Assembly (NCBI RefSeq): GCF_910592395.1
Contig: NC_088315.1
Location: 18,273,808 to 18,337,807, forward strand
Origin: Lineus longissimus
Lineage: Eukaryota > Nemertea > Pilidiophora > Heteronemertea > Lineidae
DNA length: 64,000 nucleotides
Direction of reading: 5' to 3'
Under the pieces are notes generated by a model, which was not told where the DNA came from, ran no database searches, and worked only from the letters and a program-made list of their open reading frames with translations. Made by a program: the position numbers and the translations under genes. Below, piece by piece: positions 25,801 through 35,304 of this stretch. Numbering within the stretch: the stretch's first letter is position 1; each line of letters starts with the position of its first letter.

Positions 25801-28800
25801 ATATCTTACCATCATCGCCATGTTGCTAGCGTCAGACAGCAGTCGTCTCTTCTCATTGTGGAAATCAAGGATAAGTTTCTTGTTAGCCAGATCAACGCCT
25901 AGAGAAAATAATAAAATGTAGATTGTGCGTCCAAACCAATACCTGTACGGGGGCGTAGCTCACTTTTTAGTCTCGGGGGAGCAAAATGATGACATATCTT
26001 GGTCAGAAACATATTTTTAGTGACTTCTGGGGGGAGGGGGGGGGGGGCACACTCAGCAGTCTTTCACTTATTTAAGGATATTTGCCATTTCCACCAAACA
26101 CAGCGATCCTGGTATGGTGTTTTTCAAAGGTATAATACTTGGTTGACCTATGGGATCACACAATTAGTAATGTTACACAGCCCTGCATTGGTAGCCGGCT
26201 TCAGTTGACACAATGAAAGAGCTATACTCTGGTTAGGCCTACCCGAACGATAATCTAGTGTCCCGCAACACCACTATCTTTGGGTAAATTGGATCTGGTC
26301 ACATTCCTGAGTTCCACCAAGTACTTTGGCCAGAACGATATAAAAAACACATTTTTATAGCTGTTTGCGCTAAATAAACCAAATAATTTTTGCCTCAGTT
26401 ACGCCCGTCGGCCTTCAGGGCTTGCATGGCGAGATAATTTGCTTCGCAATTCTATATTTCATAGTGTGTTCCATAACACTTAGTTGCCCTTGCCGATGGA
26501 GGCCAATCGACTCCACGAAATCTGCTTCGTGGAGGTCGATGTGATCAAGATTTGCCCTGATAACCCATTGATATGACACTGAGACGCCGAAATTTCCGAG
26601 AAATCACTACATAAGTTGCAGCTTGTGCAAAACCGTGCTGCGCGTCTTATCACCAGGACCCCGCGGCGATCCCACATTACTCCGGTGCTAGCCAAGTTAC
26701 ACTGGCTGCCTGTGCGCGAGCGTATAATTTTCAAACTACTCCTCCTGACCTTCAAAGCATACCACCGGCTTGTACCAATTTACCTGAACGATCTCATCCA
26801 ACATTACGTGCCACCTCGTTACCTTCGCTCTGAATCTCAGGACCTTCTCACTTGCAGGCAATATAGACTGAAAACATTTGGAGGTCGAGCATTCGCCACT
26901 TTAGCACCTCGACTGTGGAACTCTCTTCCCCCCACCCTGAGAGCTACATCGGATGTCTCAACCTTTCGCAAAGAACTCAAGACCCTTCTTTTCAATAGAG
27001 CTCACCAGCGCCGGTGAACATTCGTTTCAAGTGATACAGGCGCTTTACAAATAACAATTTATTATTATTATTATTATTATGAGTAGAACAATAGAAATTG
27101 CCGTCTAGGTGTGGGCTAGGCATTCTTTAAACGGCGAGGTAAGGGCAAAATAACGTAGTGTCATTTTTTTAAAGCCACCCAATACGTCTTCAAGTATAAC
27201 GGCGTCTTCTCTTACCTGACTGCAAGACAGAACTGGAATTCGTGGCACAGGCAGATGACGCTGGGTTGGTCATTGAACTCAACAGCGTCCACTGCGAGCA
27301 GTCCTGCAATATGAACAGAATTGAAGACTAAAATTAATAAACCTGCAAACCGAAGTCATGGCCATCTACCGTCGTTGTGTGTATATCTACTTCACAAAAG
27401 TAAAAGGAGGAGACTTTAGGATTGATATTAATATTCACTGCCAGTAAGTCGGCATGACGGACGTCAACACTTGCAAGATCCATCTGATCAGTGTTCACTT
27501 TGACAAATATCCAGAAACTTGGATCATTCGACAAGTGTTCGTTTTATACCAAATATCCAGAAACTTGGATCATTCGACAAGTGTTCGTTTTATACCAAAT
27601 ATCCAGAAACTTGGATCATTCGACAAGCGTTCGTTTTTTATCCAAGTGCGGCGAGTTAAAAGGAAACCTATAGCGAAACGCTTGTAAAAATTGGGAGTTT
27701 TGAACGGCCCGGTTAAAACCCAAGACGGGAATAATCTTCCATTGATAAATAGTAGCAGTTTCGAGTTTCCCTCAGTTGATTATGTAGCCAATGGGCTGCA
27801 TAAGAAGTAATCACCAATTCAGTTATTTTTACTACGTTCAGCTAGTCTAAATAAAGACTTGAGCCACGACTGGATCACTTTAAGTACACCTTTAAGTCGT
27901 GTGATTTCGATCTGTTATTATTCGTGGACGAATAATTATCTTTATTAGCCTTTCATCTAAACTGAATAGTGTTTTCAAAACAAGTTTTTACAGCGAAGAG
28001 AATACCCAGAGGAAGGGGGCCGTCTCGTACGGTGGGTGGCGTCGCACTTCGCGACAAAAGACCGTTTAAAGGCCTACGCTTTCCGTGCACATTGTATTGT
28101 TATTACCTGAGGCTCAGTAAATGTATAGGCCTACTAATTGAATGGTGCAAAGTGGTCAAAACGTTGAGCTACATCTTGTAACCACATGACGTCAACCATA
28201 AAAAAAACCCGTTCATTTAAAATACGGTAATGCAAAGATGAATTGATCAAACCATTTGTATTGAAAATAATCAACGCCAATATATCGCAATGAATAAATA
28301 ACCTTATCATCAGGTTGGTTTCAAAAAGCATTCTTAAATTTCTCAAAAGACATTTCAATTGAGATTTCGAATTTGAAATTGATATTAAAGTATCACATTA
28401 TTGAATAAATATGTTATAGCATCAACATTGGCAAACCAAATATGTTAGAATGTTTTTCGAGACCAACCTGATAATAACCTGAAAGAATTAGAGTGATAAC
28501 TGATATGTTGGCGTCAATTATTTTTAAAGTGATATTTCGGTCAATCTATCTTTACAATACCATGTTTTAAATGAATCCTTACCGATAGAGCGCGGAGGTC
28601 TGTGATTGAATCCAGTTCAGACTATTTCGTCCGAATATATTACATGTATATACTGATCTCTGGACGCTTTCATTCGATGTGCACCCTACGGCGTCTGCAG
28701 AGATTGCCTCGCTCTCGAGTTGTGCACTGGTGGTATAAATGGGTGAATTCAGCAGAAGATCCAAATGCTCATCACGAACATTCCCGAGTGCTCGGCTTCG

Positions 28801-29145
28801 GCCTTACTCGGGAATGCAGATTTGACCCGTCATCTTTAAGTATCGTATTGATTTTGACAAATTTTCGCATGAAATAGTTTGACGGTTTCAACTGTTGAGT
28901 GAGTGAACCTGCTCAGAGCGCAGTTGATCTCACTCTCGTCACCTTGTCGTCAAATTAACTGCGTCTGTGGAACTTCGTGCAGTTATCCGCCCCGCCCACG
29001 AGTTCAGGGGCAATACTGGCCCGGCCCCACGCGCCAGGGCGCCGTCCCAAACTTGGAGATTGGTCTAATGAGAAGAAAATACTTACCGAGTCCACAAGCA
29101 GAACCTTGTAGAGGAATAACAGCGGGATTGCTATTATTTTCACCA
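19822..29145 (-). CDS. Secreted CAP/SCP-domain protein with Cys-rich modules
   Basis: A minus-strand gene assembled from ten exons with consensus splice sites and matching phases: 29087-29145, 27216-27303, 25810-25898, 25434-25524, 24859-24989, 23156-23244, 22899-22987, 22397-22516, 21175-21276, 19822-20090. It gives about 375 residues if the initiator ATG is completed by an upstream exon ending in A. The first exon encodes a hydrophobic signal-peptide-like stretch. Residues about 56-190 are a CAP domain: LDFHN near its start, YWDEEVAAIAQGWADTC, SWTSALQDWYNEH, the signature GHYTQMVWADS split by an intron, and YVCNYGPTGN. Cys-rich segments follow (about 196-286), then four GDTTPAG repeats, a Gly-rich linker and a short hydrophobic tail before TAA that may be a GPI signal or weak anchor. 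Extracellular or cell-surface location is inferred. The first two exons are the least certain. Confidence 0.85.
19941..20026 (-). repeat. 21-bp coding minisatellite (GDTTPAG) in the CAP gene
   Basis: Four near-identical 21-bp units inside the last exon encode GDTTPAG in frame, followed by a Gly/Ala run. The in-frame period means copy-number changes alter a Thr/Pro-rich, potentially O-glycosylated stalk without breaking the frame. Confidence 0.93.
21298..21785. mobile_element. Imperfect inverted-repeat element in a CAP-gene intron
   Basis: 21304-21410 (ACGTGTTCGATTTC, GCGCCGCGCTT, TCTCGCGCCAGGCC, GAGTAACTTC) is roughly matched by the reverse complement of 21655-21785 (AGCGTGTTCGATTACTC, GCGCGGCGCTTG, TCTCGCGCCAGGCCG). 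The arms are diverged and GC-rich; the centre is AT-rich. This fits an old palindromic DNA element. Ends are approximate. Confidence 0.5.
21985..22240 (+). repeat. Dispersed repeat G, copy 1
   Basis: Matches 28540-28835 over about 260 bp with many substitutions: ATACTGATCTCT, then ACGCTTTCA(C/T)TCGA, GCAGA(A/G), TGCCTCGCT, AGAAGATCC, ATCACGAAC(G/A)TTCCC and ACTCGGGAATGCA. Both copies sit in the CAP-gene neighbourhood. The class is unknown. The right part can fold (ATTCCCGAGT...ACTCGGGAAT in copy 2). Confidence 0.7.
23310..23958. mobile_element. MITE-like element with ~42-bp terminal inverted repeats
   Basis: It begins GAGTTTCCGCATCGCTTACG and continues with ATTACG repeats; the right end is the inverted copy with one mismatch over about 42 bp (23917-23958). 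Interior 560 bp is unique with no long frame. It lies within an intron of the CAP gene on the opposite reading sense. A non-autonomous DNA transposon is inferred; no clear target duplication was seen. Confidence 0.78.
24073..24289. mobile_element. MITE-like element, family D, copy 1
   Basis: Starts TTTAAAGGGGGACTATAGGC and ends GCTGCCTATAGTGTAAGG, an imperfect terminal inverted repeat. It matches 62086-62306 over its full length, including CAGTAAGGGC, CCCCTATTGG and AACTTTATCTTGCCTGC. Two full-length copies with conserved ends define a family of about 215 bp. Confidence 0.72.
24405..24597 (-). repeat. Dispersed repeat F, copy 1
   Basis: The reverse complement matches 31188-31445 closely: GGGACGAAGTGCGAGG, TGCCTATTGCGAAA, GAAACAATGGCCTGATTGG, TTGGCTAGCCTTGTGA and a CGAGGGGTTTTCCTGTTTTT-like stretch. 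The + copy has an extra segment at about 31330-31370. It is an interspersed element of unknown class within a CAP-gene intron. Confidence 0.8.
25307..25385. repeat. 15-bp tandem repeat (GGGGACGAATTTTCC)
   Basis: About five units, the last three perfect, in a CAP-gene intron. Unrelated to the flanking exon at 25434-25524. Confidence 0.88.
26480..26575 (-). repeat. Dispersed repeat H, copy 2
   Basis: Inverted, diverged copy of 556-660 (GTTATCAGGGCAAATCTTGA on the minus strand, then CGACCTCCA and GAGTCGATTGGC). It ends just upstream of the LINE remnant, and the two may belong to one composite insertion. Confidence 0.6.
26583..27082 (+). mobile_element. 3' end of a CR1/L2-type LINE, 5'-truncated
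   Basis: An open frame (stop at 27015-27017) encodes the C-terminal tail of a non-LTR reverse transcriptase: LQLVQNRAARLI, LHWLPVRERI, FKLLLLTFKAYH, YLNDLI and LAPRLWNSLPP are hallmark motifs of the region downstream of the catalytic fingers and palm. Nothing upstream of about 26583 belongs to the frame because a stop lies at 26580, so the copy is severely 5'-truncated, as is usual for LINEs. A short 3' region ends in (ATT)n at about 27058-27079, the typical tail of this clade. It lies in an intron of the CAP gene, in the opposite orientation. The frame is still open, suggesting a fairly recent insertion. Confidence 0.92.
27505..27642. repeat. 46-bp tandem repeat, 3 copies
   Basis: Three nearly perfect copies of AAATATCCAGAAACTTGGAT plus CATTCGACAAGTGTTCGTTT and a short tail. 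The period is not a multiple of three, and the third unit differs at a few positions. Located in a CAP-gene intron. Confidence 0.93.
28540..28835 (+). repeat. Dispersed repeat G, copy 2
   Basis: See 21985-22240. This copy contains a hairpin, CATTCCCGAGT at about 28780 and ACTCGGGAATG at about 28807, around a GCTCGGCTTCGGCC loop. Confidence 0.7.
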
Positions 29146-29764
29146 CTGAAAGACACAATACAAGTATCAAAGAATGAAAAATAAAGTAGGCGGGGTTACA
29201 TTTCAAATGTGTGAAAGCCTTGAAAAGTTCTCACGAACTCTAATGACACGGTGCCTTACAAATCATTAACGACCGCGTTACAAATCATTAATGATATAAG
29301 TGCAAATTTATCGCTTCTTAATTGGTGCCCCGTTGTTACTTTCATTGCTGTAAGCGACAAGCTGGGCGCATTGTTATTGCCGTCCGCGACAAGCTGGGCG
29401 AGACAGTCAATCGTCTGCGTCTACGTAGCAAACAAGTGTCATTTCGATCGTTATCGACAAGAGAATCAACAAAATTAGAGGGTTTCCTGTTGCGACTGAT
29501 TCTTATGGTCTCATAAACTCCATCAGAAGAATTACAATATTGTTTTGCTAATTTTGAGTTAGGTTACGCCATGGGCATGCACCGTGCTGCTTCACTGGGA
29601 GTTGGGCGACCTGTGACACAAATGAAAGAGGCAGTAGCACCTACATATCGAAACTGTCAAAACTGTCAAAACTGCCTATTTTTTGCCGTTTTTTACATAG
29701 GCCCTACATCTAGCTTTGTATAGCTTTAACTTTACAAAACTACATGAATGTAAACAACGGGTCT

Positions 29765-29808
29765 AGCATGTATGATATAGATATTAAAATATCTATATTA
29801 GACATGCT
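29765..29808. repeat. Near-perfect 44-bp palindrome
   Basis: AGCATGT and ACATGCT form the outer arms and ATATAGATATT / AATATCTATAT the inner arms around an AA centre, interrupted by three unpaired bases on each side. It would extrude as a long hairpin. No coding context. Confidence 0.85.
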
Positions 29809-30802
29809 CGAGCTATCACTGCAAAAAAACCGGCTGTAGTATAAATGAAGCCTGTTTAGCTCGATCATTCGATGCGTTTCAGCACGATTAAATAAATAAA
29901 CGAATCAAGGAATGATCCGGATAGTCAATAGGTTGGCCACACAAAGTTATCCTATGGTCATGACGTCATGTTCCGGCCTGGCATTGTTTCGATTCAGTTC
30001 GATATTGTGCACATTGTCGTTTGATGTCATTCAAAATGATTAATTTGTAGGCAATGGGTTGGCGACACCAAGTTGTCCAATGGTCATGACGACGGCCCAT
30101 CCTGGGATCAGGCTTTTTTTACTCCTTCGTCATCATATATGTAATCGACAAGCGGAGTATATTGGGAACCACTGGTTATGACAGGATGGCCGACGGCCAT
30201 GTTCCGGCTTGGCGTTTGTTTGATCAACTTGTCCTAAATCATTGAAACTGGCGTATACCTGCATATATTCGCAAAGTAATCTTCATCAATTCTTGATAAT
30301 TCCAAGAAAATATGCGTCCGCACCAAGTTGTTTTCTCGCCGGGAGGTTGGGAACAGCGACGTATCAAGGCTGCTCATACGTCTACGGACAAAACTCAGTA
30401 GAAAGATGACGTAGGCCTATTTTGTGTACATTTCTATCCGTGGTTACGTATGTAAGGATCCGTGATAATATCCTGGTCTCAACCTCCCTATTGTCTTAGT
30501 TTCATACTGCGTACGCGTTCCAGTTTTGTCGTCTGATCAAATTACGATTTGAGTTCAACAAGTACGATATGACCTGTTTGAACCTTGACTTCATCTACGC
30601 CTACTTCAGCCAGTGCCAATCGTTTCAGGCGGTTTTGACTAAAGCGTATAGTACTTTATTTATACTTACAAAGCAACCAGGTAAAGCAGTATTTATATTC
30701 TAACCTATATCTTATTTGGACGATGGTCGTTTCTGGAATGTTTTGCAGGTCAAGGATATGGGTCAACTGAAGGCTACTGCGACAACGTATAGGCGTTGCG
30801 GC

Positions 30803-30887
30803 TTTCCCTGCACTGCAAACCGAGGCACCCAAACAGAGGATTCGGTTTAGCAGGGGAAGAAGACCTTATATTTGCAGTGCAGGGAAA
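30803..30887. repeat. 85-bp hairpin with 17-bp perfect inverted repeat
   Basis: TTTCCCTGCACTGCAAA at 30803-30819 and TTTGCAGTGCAGGGAAA at 30871-30887 are exact inverted copies around a 51-bp loop. It could be a miniature element or an RNA hairpin; nothing in the sequence distinguishes the two. Confidence 0.8.
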
Positions 30888-31187
30888 CCTCACCCAGGGC
30901 ATACATCCATAGAATTTTTGACTGGTCATGACCATGGTTGAGATGGGGGGGGGGGGGGCGGAGGTTATTGCGATCGTTTATGTTTACTTTCGGGGGTTAT
31001 TGGATCACCAAATCCACGCCGATGAACGTCCCTCAGATTGTTGGGCAGGAACAGCTCTTAACTCATGATATCAGAGGAACTACATTCTGATTGCACAAAT
31101 AGCGGCCCTACTGGAAAGTGAGACCACGCATTGATTTCTAAAAGTAGTACTTTTGACGCTGATTGGCCAATTAGTGATGCGGGTCCC

Positions 31188-31445
31188 TTCTGGACTTTTA
31201 GACCAATACTGGGACGAAGTGCGAGGTGCCTATTGCGAAAATGATTGGTTGGCGAAACAATGGCCTGATTGGTTGGCTAGCCTTGTGACGTCAAACTATT
31301 TTTACATCGAGGGGTTTCCTGTTTTTCATCATGGTTTAAGCTTAAATGCGTTTGGGCTGGAATTCATGGCTTTTTTCGAGCTCGCACATGGGCTCGATGT
31401 ACAGCGTAGCGGATCGAGGCTCAATGGGCTACCTGGACTTTCTGC
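31188..31445 (+). repeat. Dispersed repeat F, copy 2
   Basis: Inverted relative to 24405-24597 and closely matched to it over GGGACGAAGTGCGAGG through the CTAGCCTTGTGA and GAGGGGTTT stretches. An open frame across this copy (31153-31524) has no domain and is best explained by the repeat. Confidence 0.8.
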
Positions 31446-32879
31446 AGGGTTGTCGACAGCGACGATCTCAATCATCAACAGCAACGAGCAATGTCAGACC
31501 TCTGTGACGGGGATTGGCTTATAACATATACAAAAACTTCAAGACCAACCTCATGCAAAATCTATTCCCTCGTCCACTCTTGACATTTTTGGCTGTCAAA
31601 TATAACTTGTCGTGAAATTTCAATAGCACTTTCCTTTCGTATTCATTGCACAATGACTCTTATTGATGTGTTGAAGGAGCTTGTCAACAAGTCATCAGCA
31701 ACATTTAGTGGATTGGCCTGACAATGCAAACCACGCTTATGTCTGCAAATTGGGAGGTCTGTGCACCCTTAAAAATAAAGGTTTTGGAGCTTTTGGGAAA
31801 CCGTTGAGGTGTTTCAGCCAACACTATGCACCCCATGGTTTTCTGGTAAAAGGAACCCTTTTGAGTTTTTCCAACCGTTTAAGAGATGCTTTTTCACCTG
31901 TATATGTAGCTACATTGAAGAGTCATTAACACAAATTCTAACCCCTTTATCTCCGACACCCACCACTGGGAAAGCTGAAGAATTGGGTTTCTATAGTCAG
32001 GTAGGCGTACTCTACCCCACAACACATTCAAATCATTTGTACCCTGCATGTTGAACAAAAGTCACTCAGCTCCCGGACTACCTGGACGTGATGACACAAC
32101 TGACTTCGGACTTCGTCGCTATTTTCTGCAGCCAACCGAATGAGACAGCCTGCGAAAATAGATTTCGGCCATTTTGAAAAGCCCTTTTCACAGGCAACGT
32201 ATGTTTACCATGGAATAAATGTAACAATAGACAAGCTTATTCAAGCAATTTACTTTAAATTGTCCATGTCTTCCAATGTTCATGATATTTTGAATGCTTT
32301 TGGTGATGATTTGATTTTAAACATGGTTTCATGTCATGTTAAACTTACGCTGCCTGAGAAAAAGACTTTCAAAATGGCCGGAATTTATTTTCGCAAACCG
32401 TCTATTAGGAACCGTTGAAAGTGCCTACACATTCTCTCAGATTAATATGGATATTCTAGTGTATGAGAGGTTAAGTGTATCATAGGCTAATTTGTCTCCT
32501 GCATCGACCGTCTGCCACGACATTCCTAATTGATTACATTTACAAGACACAAGGGCCTATATAACAATCGAACAGATTTTATCGCAAATCTCGTATGGTT
32601 TTCTTGTAACCGATGTTGACCCCCTGCAGGTCCAATATGGGATCCGTGGAGTCTGTTAAATGAATGTCGCGTGCGGTAATGTCCTTAGGTGACATATAAT
32701 TTGTATGTACTCGTGTTGCGTTTTTCTGGTTAAAGAGATATTATCCCAGCATTTTTGTTGAGAATTTGTCTTGAACGACTGATGAATAGAAAAAATTACG
32801 CGAAAACACAGTGCACCGAATCACCCTCAGTGCACAACACTTAAAACATGTACATGTACTTACATAACGTGTACATAGT

Positions 32880-33068
32880 ACATGGTGGTTGTTTTTACCC
32901 TTAGGAAAATGTGTCTCATTTTCGCCATGGTAAATCCACAAAACACCATGGTAAACTGACAGCACTTCACCATGGTGAATTGGGACGGTGAAATATTTCA
33001 CCATGTTAAGCATGGTAAAATCGACATTCACAATGGTGAGCATGGTAAACTCCGATTTTACCGTGGTG
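32880..33068. repeat. Cluster of CATGGT/ACCATGGT words
   Basis: About nine occurrences of CATGGT in 190 bp, several as CACCATGG or CCATGGTAAA, at irregular spacing (for example 32880, 32926, 32945, 32968, 33012, 33044). The palindromic CCATGG core gives many short inverted pairs. It directly abuts the 88-bp array. Confidence 0.7.
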
Positions 33069-33075
33069 AATCTGA

Positions 33076-33515
33076 GATCTTTTTCGTAAGGGTATAGGAA
33101 TCAGCACGGTGTCACAGGGAATGAGCGCCCGATTTGCAATCGGGAGGTTTGAGGATATGCAGTGATCTTTTTCGTAAGGGTATAGGAATCAGCACGGTGT
33201 CACTGGGAAAGAGTGCCCGATTTGCAATCGGGAGGTTTGAGGATATGCAGTGATCTTTTTCGTAAGGGTATAGGAATCAGCACGGTGTCACAGGGAATGA
33301 GCGCCCGATTTGCAATCGGGAGGTTTGAGGATATGTAGTGATCTTTTTCGTAAGGGTATAGGAATCAGCACGGTGTCACAGGGAATGAGCGCCCGATTTG
33401 CAATCGGGAGGTTTGAGGATATGTCGTGATCTTTTTCGTAAGGGTATAGGAATCAGCACGGTGTCACTGGTAAAGAGTGCCCGATTTGCAATCGGGAGGT
33501 TTGAGGGTATGTAGT
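33076..33515. repeat. 88-bp tandem array of a tRNA-like/SINE segment, 5 copies
   Basis: Units start at 33076, 33164, 33252, 33340 and 33428 (exact 88-bp spacing). Each contains a hairpin CCCGATTTGCAATCGGG, a five-base-pair stem with a seven-base loop of anticodon-arm shape, preceded by a D-arm-like GTGTCACAGGGAATGAGC and followed by a degenerate B box GGTTTGAGGAT. No acceptor stem closes and the T arm is broken, so these are not tRNA genes. A SINE head amplified in tandem is the best reading. Confidence 0.85.
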
Positions 33516-34056
33516 ACAGTGTAGCTTGTAATTTAAGCTGAACCAAAATGTGTGCAGCACAGAATGTGCGCTCTTCGGGATAAAAATAGAAAGGTGGTTT
33601 GAAAGTAAAGCGCTTTGAAACAGTCCAGTTGTATATAAAAAGCGCTATATACAAAAAGTTACACTACATTTTGTTTCATTTTATCGAAGAAGTCAGTGCT
33701 TTTCAATCATGTACATTCCTGTTGCAATAAATCGCTCGTTGCACCCTCAGATTACTTTTTTTACTCCATCAAGAGGCGAAGTGTATTGACAACCACTGGG
33801 TAGGCCTATACGAAGGTGCGCTTAGTGCGCGGCGGGCATTTAGAGTAAGATATCGCACAAATCGTTGTTATTTTCGATCAAATATTTAGAAAAAAGCTCT
33901 GGACACGCATACTTGCCTACTATCGTACAGGCTACAGTACATCCGTAGAAGTGCACTTGCATGTAGAAAGACAAACGAGGCTGTATACCCCCAGCTAGGC
34001 CTGGGTGTTCGACTCATACAAGTAGCTCTCAATTTTCCAAATAACATCTAATAACA

Positions 34057-34300
34057 TAGGAGCAGCGGTGGTGGAAGAGAGTCGGCCTCATGATCTAAAG
34101 GCCGTGGGTTCGACTCTCGGCCAAGTCAGTGCTTGGTTCCCAAAATGGTCGAGTTCAAGTGATCGCCTTCTGGTTGCGTCTTGAAACCCCTGATTTATTT
34201 CTGTGGAGACCGGGGTAATAATATGGTATTCCAAAAAGCGCTTTGAGCAGAGAAACTTGGATACGCACTATAAGAACTAAATGTTATCATTATCATTATT
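34057..34300 (+). mobile_element. tRNA-derived SINE
   Basis: The head has an A-box-like GCAGCGGTGGTGGAAGAGAG and a good B box GGGTTCGACTC (about 34107). A unique body follows, with a TTCCAAAAAGCGCTTTGAGC stretch and a tail of ATC/ATT repeats (about 34287-34302). Body and tail differ from the 9296-9680 element, so it is a second SINE family. Confidence 0.78.
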
Positions 34301-34402
34301 ATTTGGAATTGGTTACCAGTATTTTCTCTACGAAATATCATTAAAAGCCATCAGGAAAAAGCACAAACATTACTATACATGTATGGAGAAAAAAACACTT
34401 AC

Positions 34403-34497
34403 TCTTTCGTGTCAAGTCCCTCGGACGCGTAGAGAGCCTTCCGTTCCGTTCCTGATGATGCCACCAGAGCGATGGGCGACTCCTCGATGGCACCGGT
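34403..34497 (-). CDS. Orphan exon-like sequence (unrecognised)
   Basis: On the minus strand a 95-bp segment is preceded by a TATTTTAG 3' splice-like site and followed by a perfect GTAAGTG donor. It is open in the frame TGAIEESPIALVASSGTERK followed by ALYASEGLDTKE-like codons, with balanced amino-acid use unlike the surrounding spacer. I recognise no family and cannot find partner exons within the window. It could be one exon of a long minus-strand gene, or chance. Confidence 0.35.
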
Positions 34498-35304
34498 CTA
34501 AAATACTTGGCGCCTACTTGAAACTGTTCTCGCAAGCGAAAGTGGTTCGATATTCCTATTCACCCTGGCCAAACTGTCAGCGGGTTGTCTTAGTTTGTCC
34601 CGTGCTGGCCTATCATTTGCTGGATGATGTGACGTCAGCCCGCTAAGAACTGATCCGCCCATGCCAAGGGTATATATTGTAATTGCCATGCCATGACATC
34701 CTCCCACAACGGGCCTTTGTGTCATTTCGAAAATTAATACACTGAATCAAAAATCTTTATCTTTGTGTATTTCAGAAACGATTTGATTCCTGCTGTGGAG
34801 GATGGGCAACGAAACGATTACTTCTTATTTGATATTCACCAAAAACTTGAATTTTTTACAACGTTATATTTATCAGGAAGCCGACCAATCAGCGCTACAT
34901 TCTCCAAAGCAGACAAAGTAATCAATCATCACGACCGCCCCACCACACTGCTATCACAGCGCCGGAGTATGTCAGCGCTAGTGCTGTTGGCGGTGGGCCC
35001 CTTAGCCCATTGAAATAGGCTCTGATCCGGGCCTGTATGGAGGGATGGGCTAAATTGTTGATCTAGTTCATGCCGATCTGCCAGCGATTTGCTTATTATT
35101 AACCCGGCCCTGACTGATGTTCACTGCCGGAAGGTCAGCATGATCTAGTTGTGCCAAAAAAATTTTGACACTAGAGGCGCTGATTTCATTCCGTAGGATA
35201 TCGCGTACGATTATCAAAAATGCCGATGTCCAACTATCTCATAGCAGATCGTCTCGTGTGACTGGTGTATAGTGAGGCTGGAGTTGTATAGGGTTCACGT
35301 TGTC

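Larger units (their letters stand above)
29146..34056. other. Gene-poor, repeat-rich spacer
   Basis: No coding region recognised. It contains two perfect inverted-repeat hairpins, a second copy of dispersed repeat F, a cluster of CATGGT words and an 88-bp tandem array, each listed separately. The 5' exon(s) of the minus-strand CAP gene may also lie near its left end. Confidence 0.5.

Noticed and set aside
26480-26755. 91-residue minus-strand frame overlapping the LINE
   Set aside because: Antisense to the reverse-transcriptase tail and dispersed repeat H.
33076-33515. CRISPR-like array or tRNA gene cluster
   Set aside because: Units are contiguous 88-bp tandem copies without variable spacers, and the tRNA-like fold lacks acceptor and T stems.
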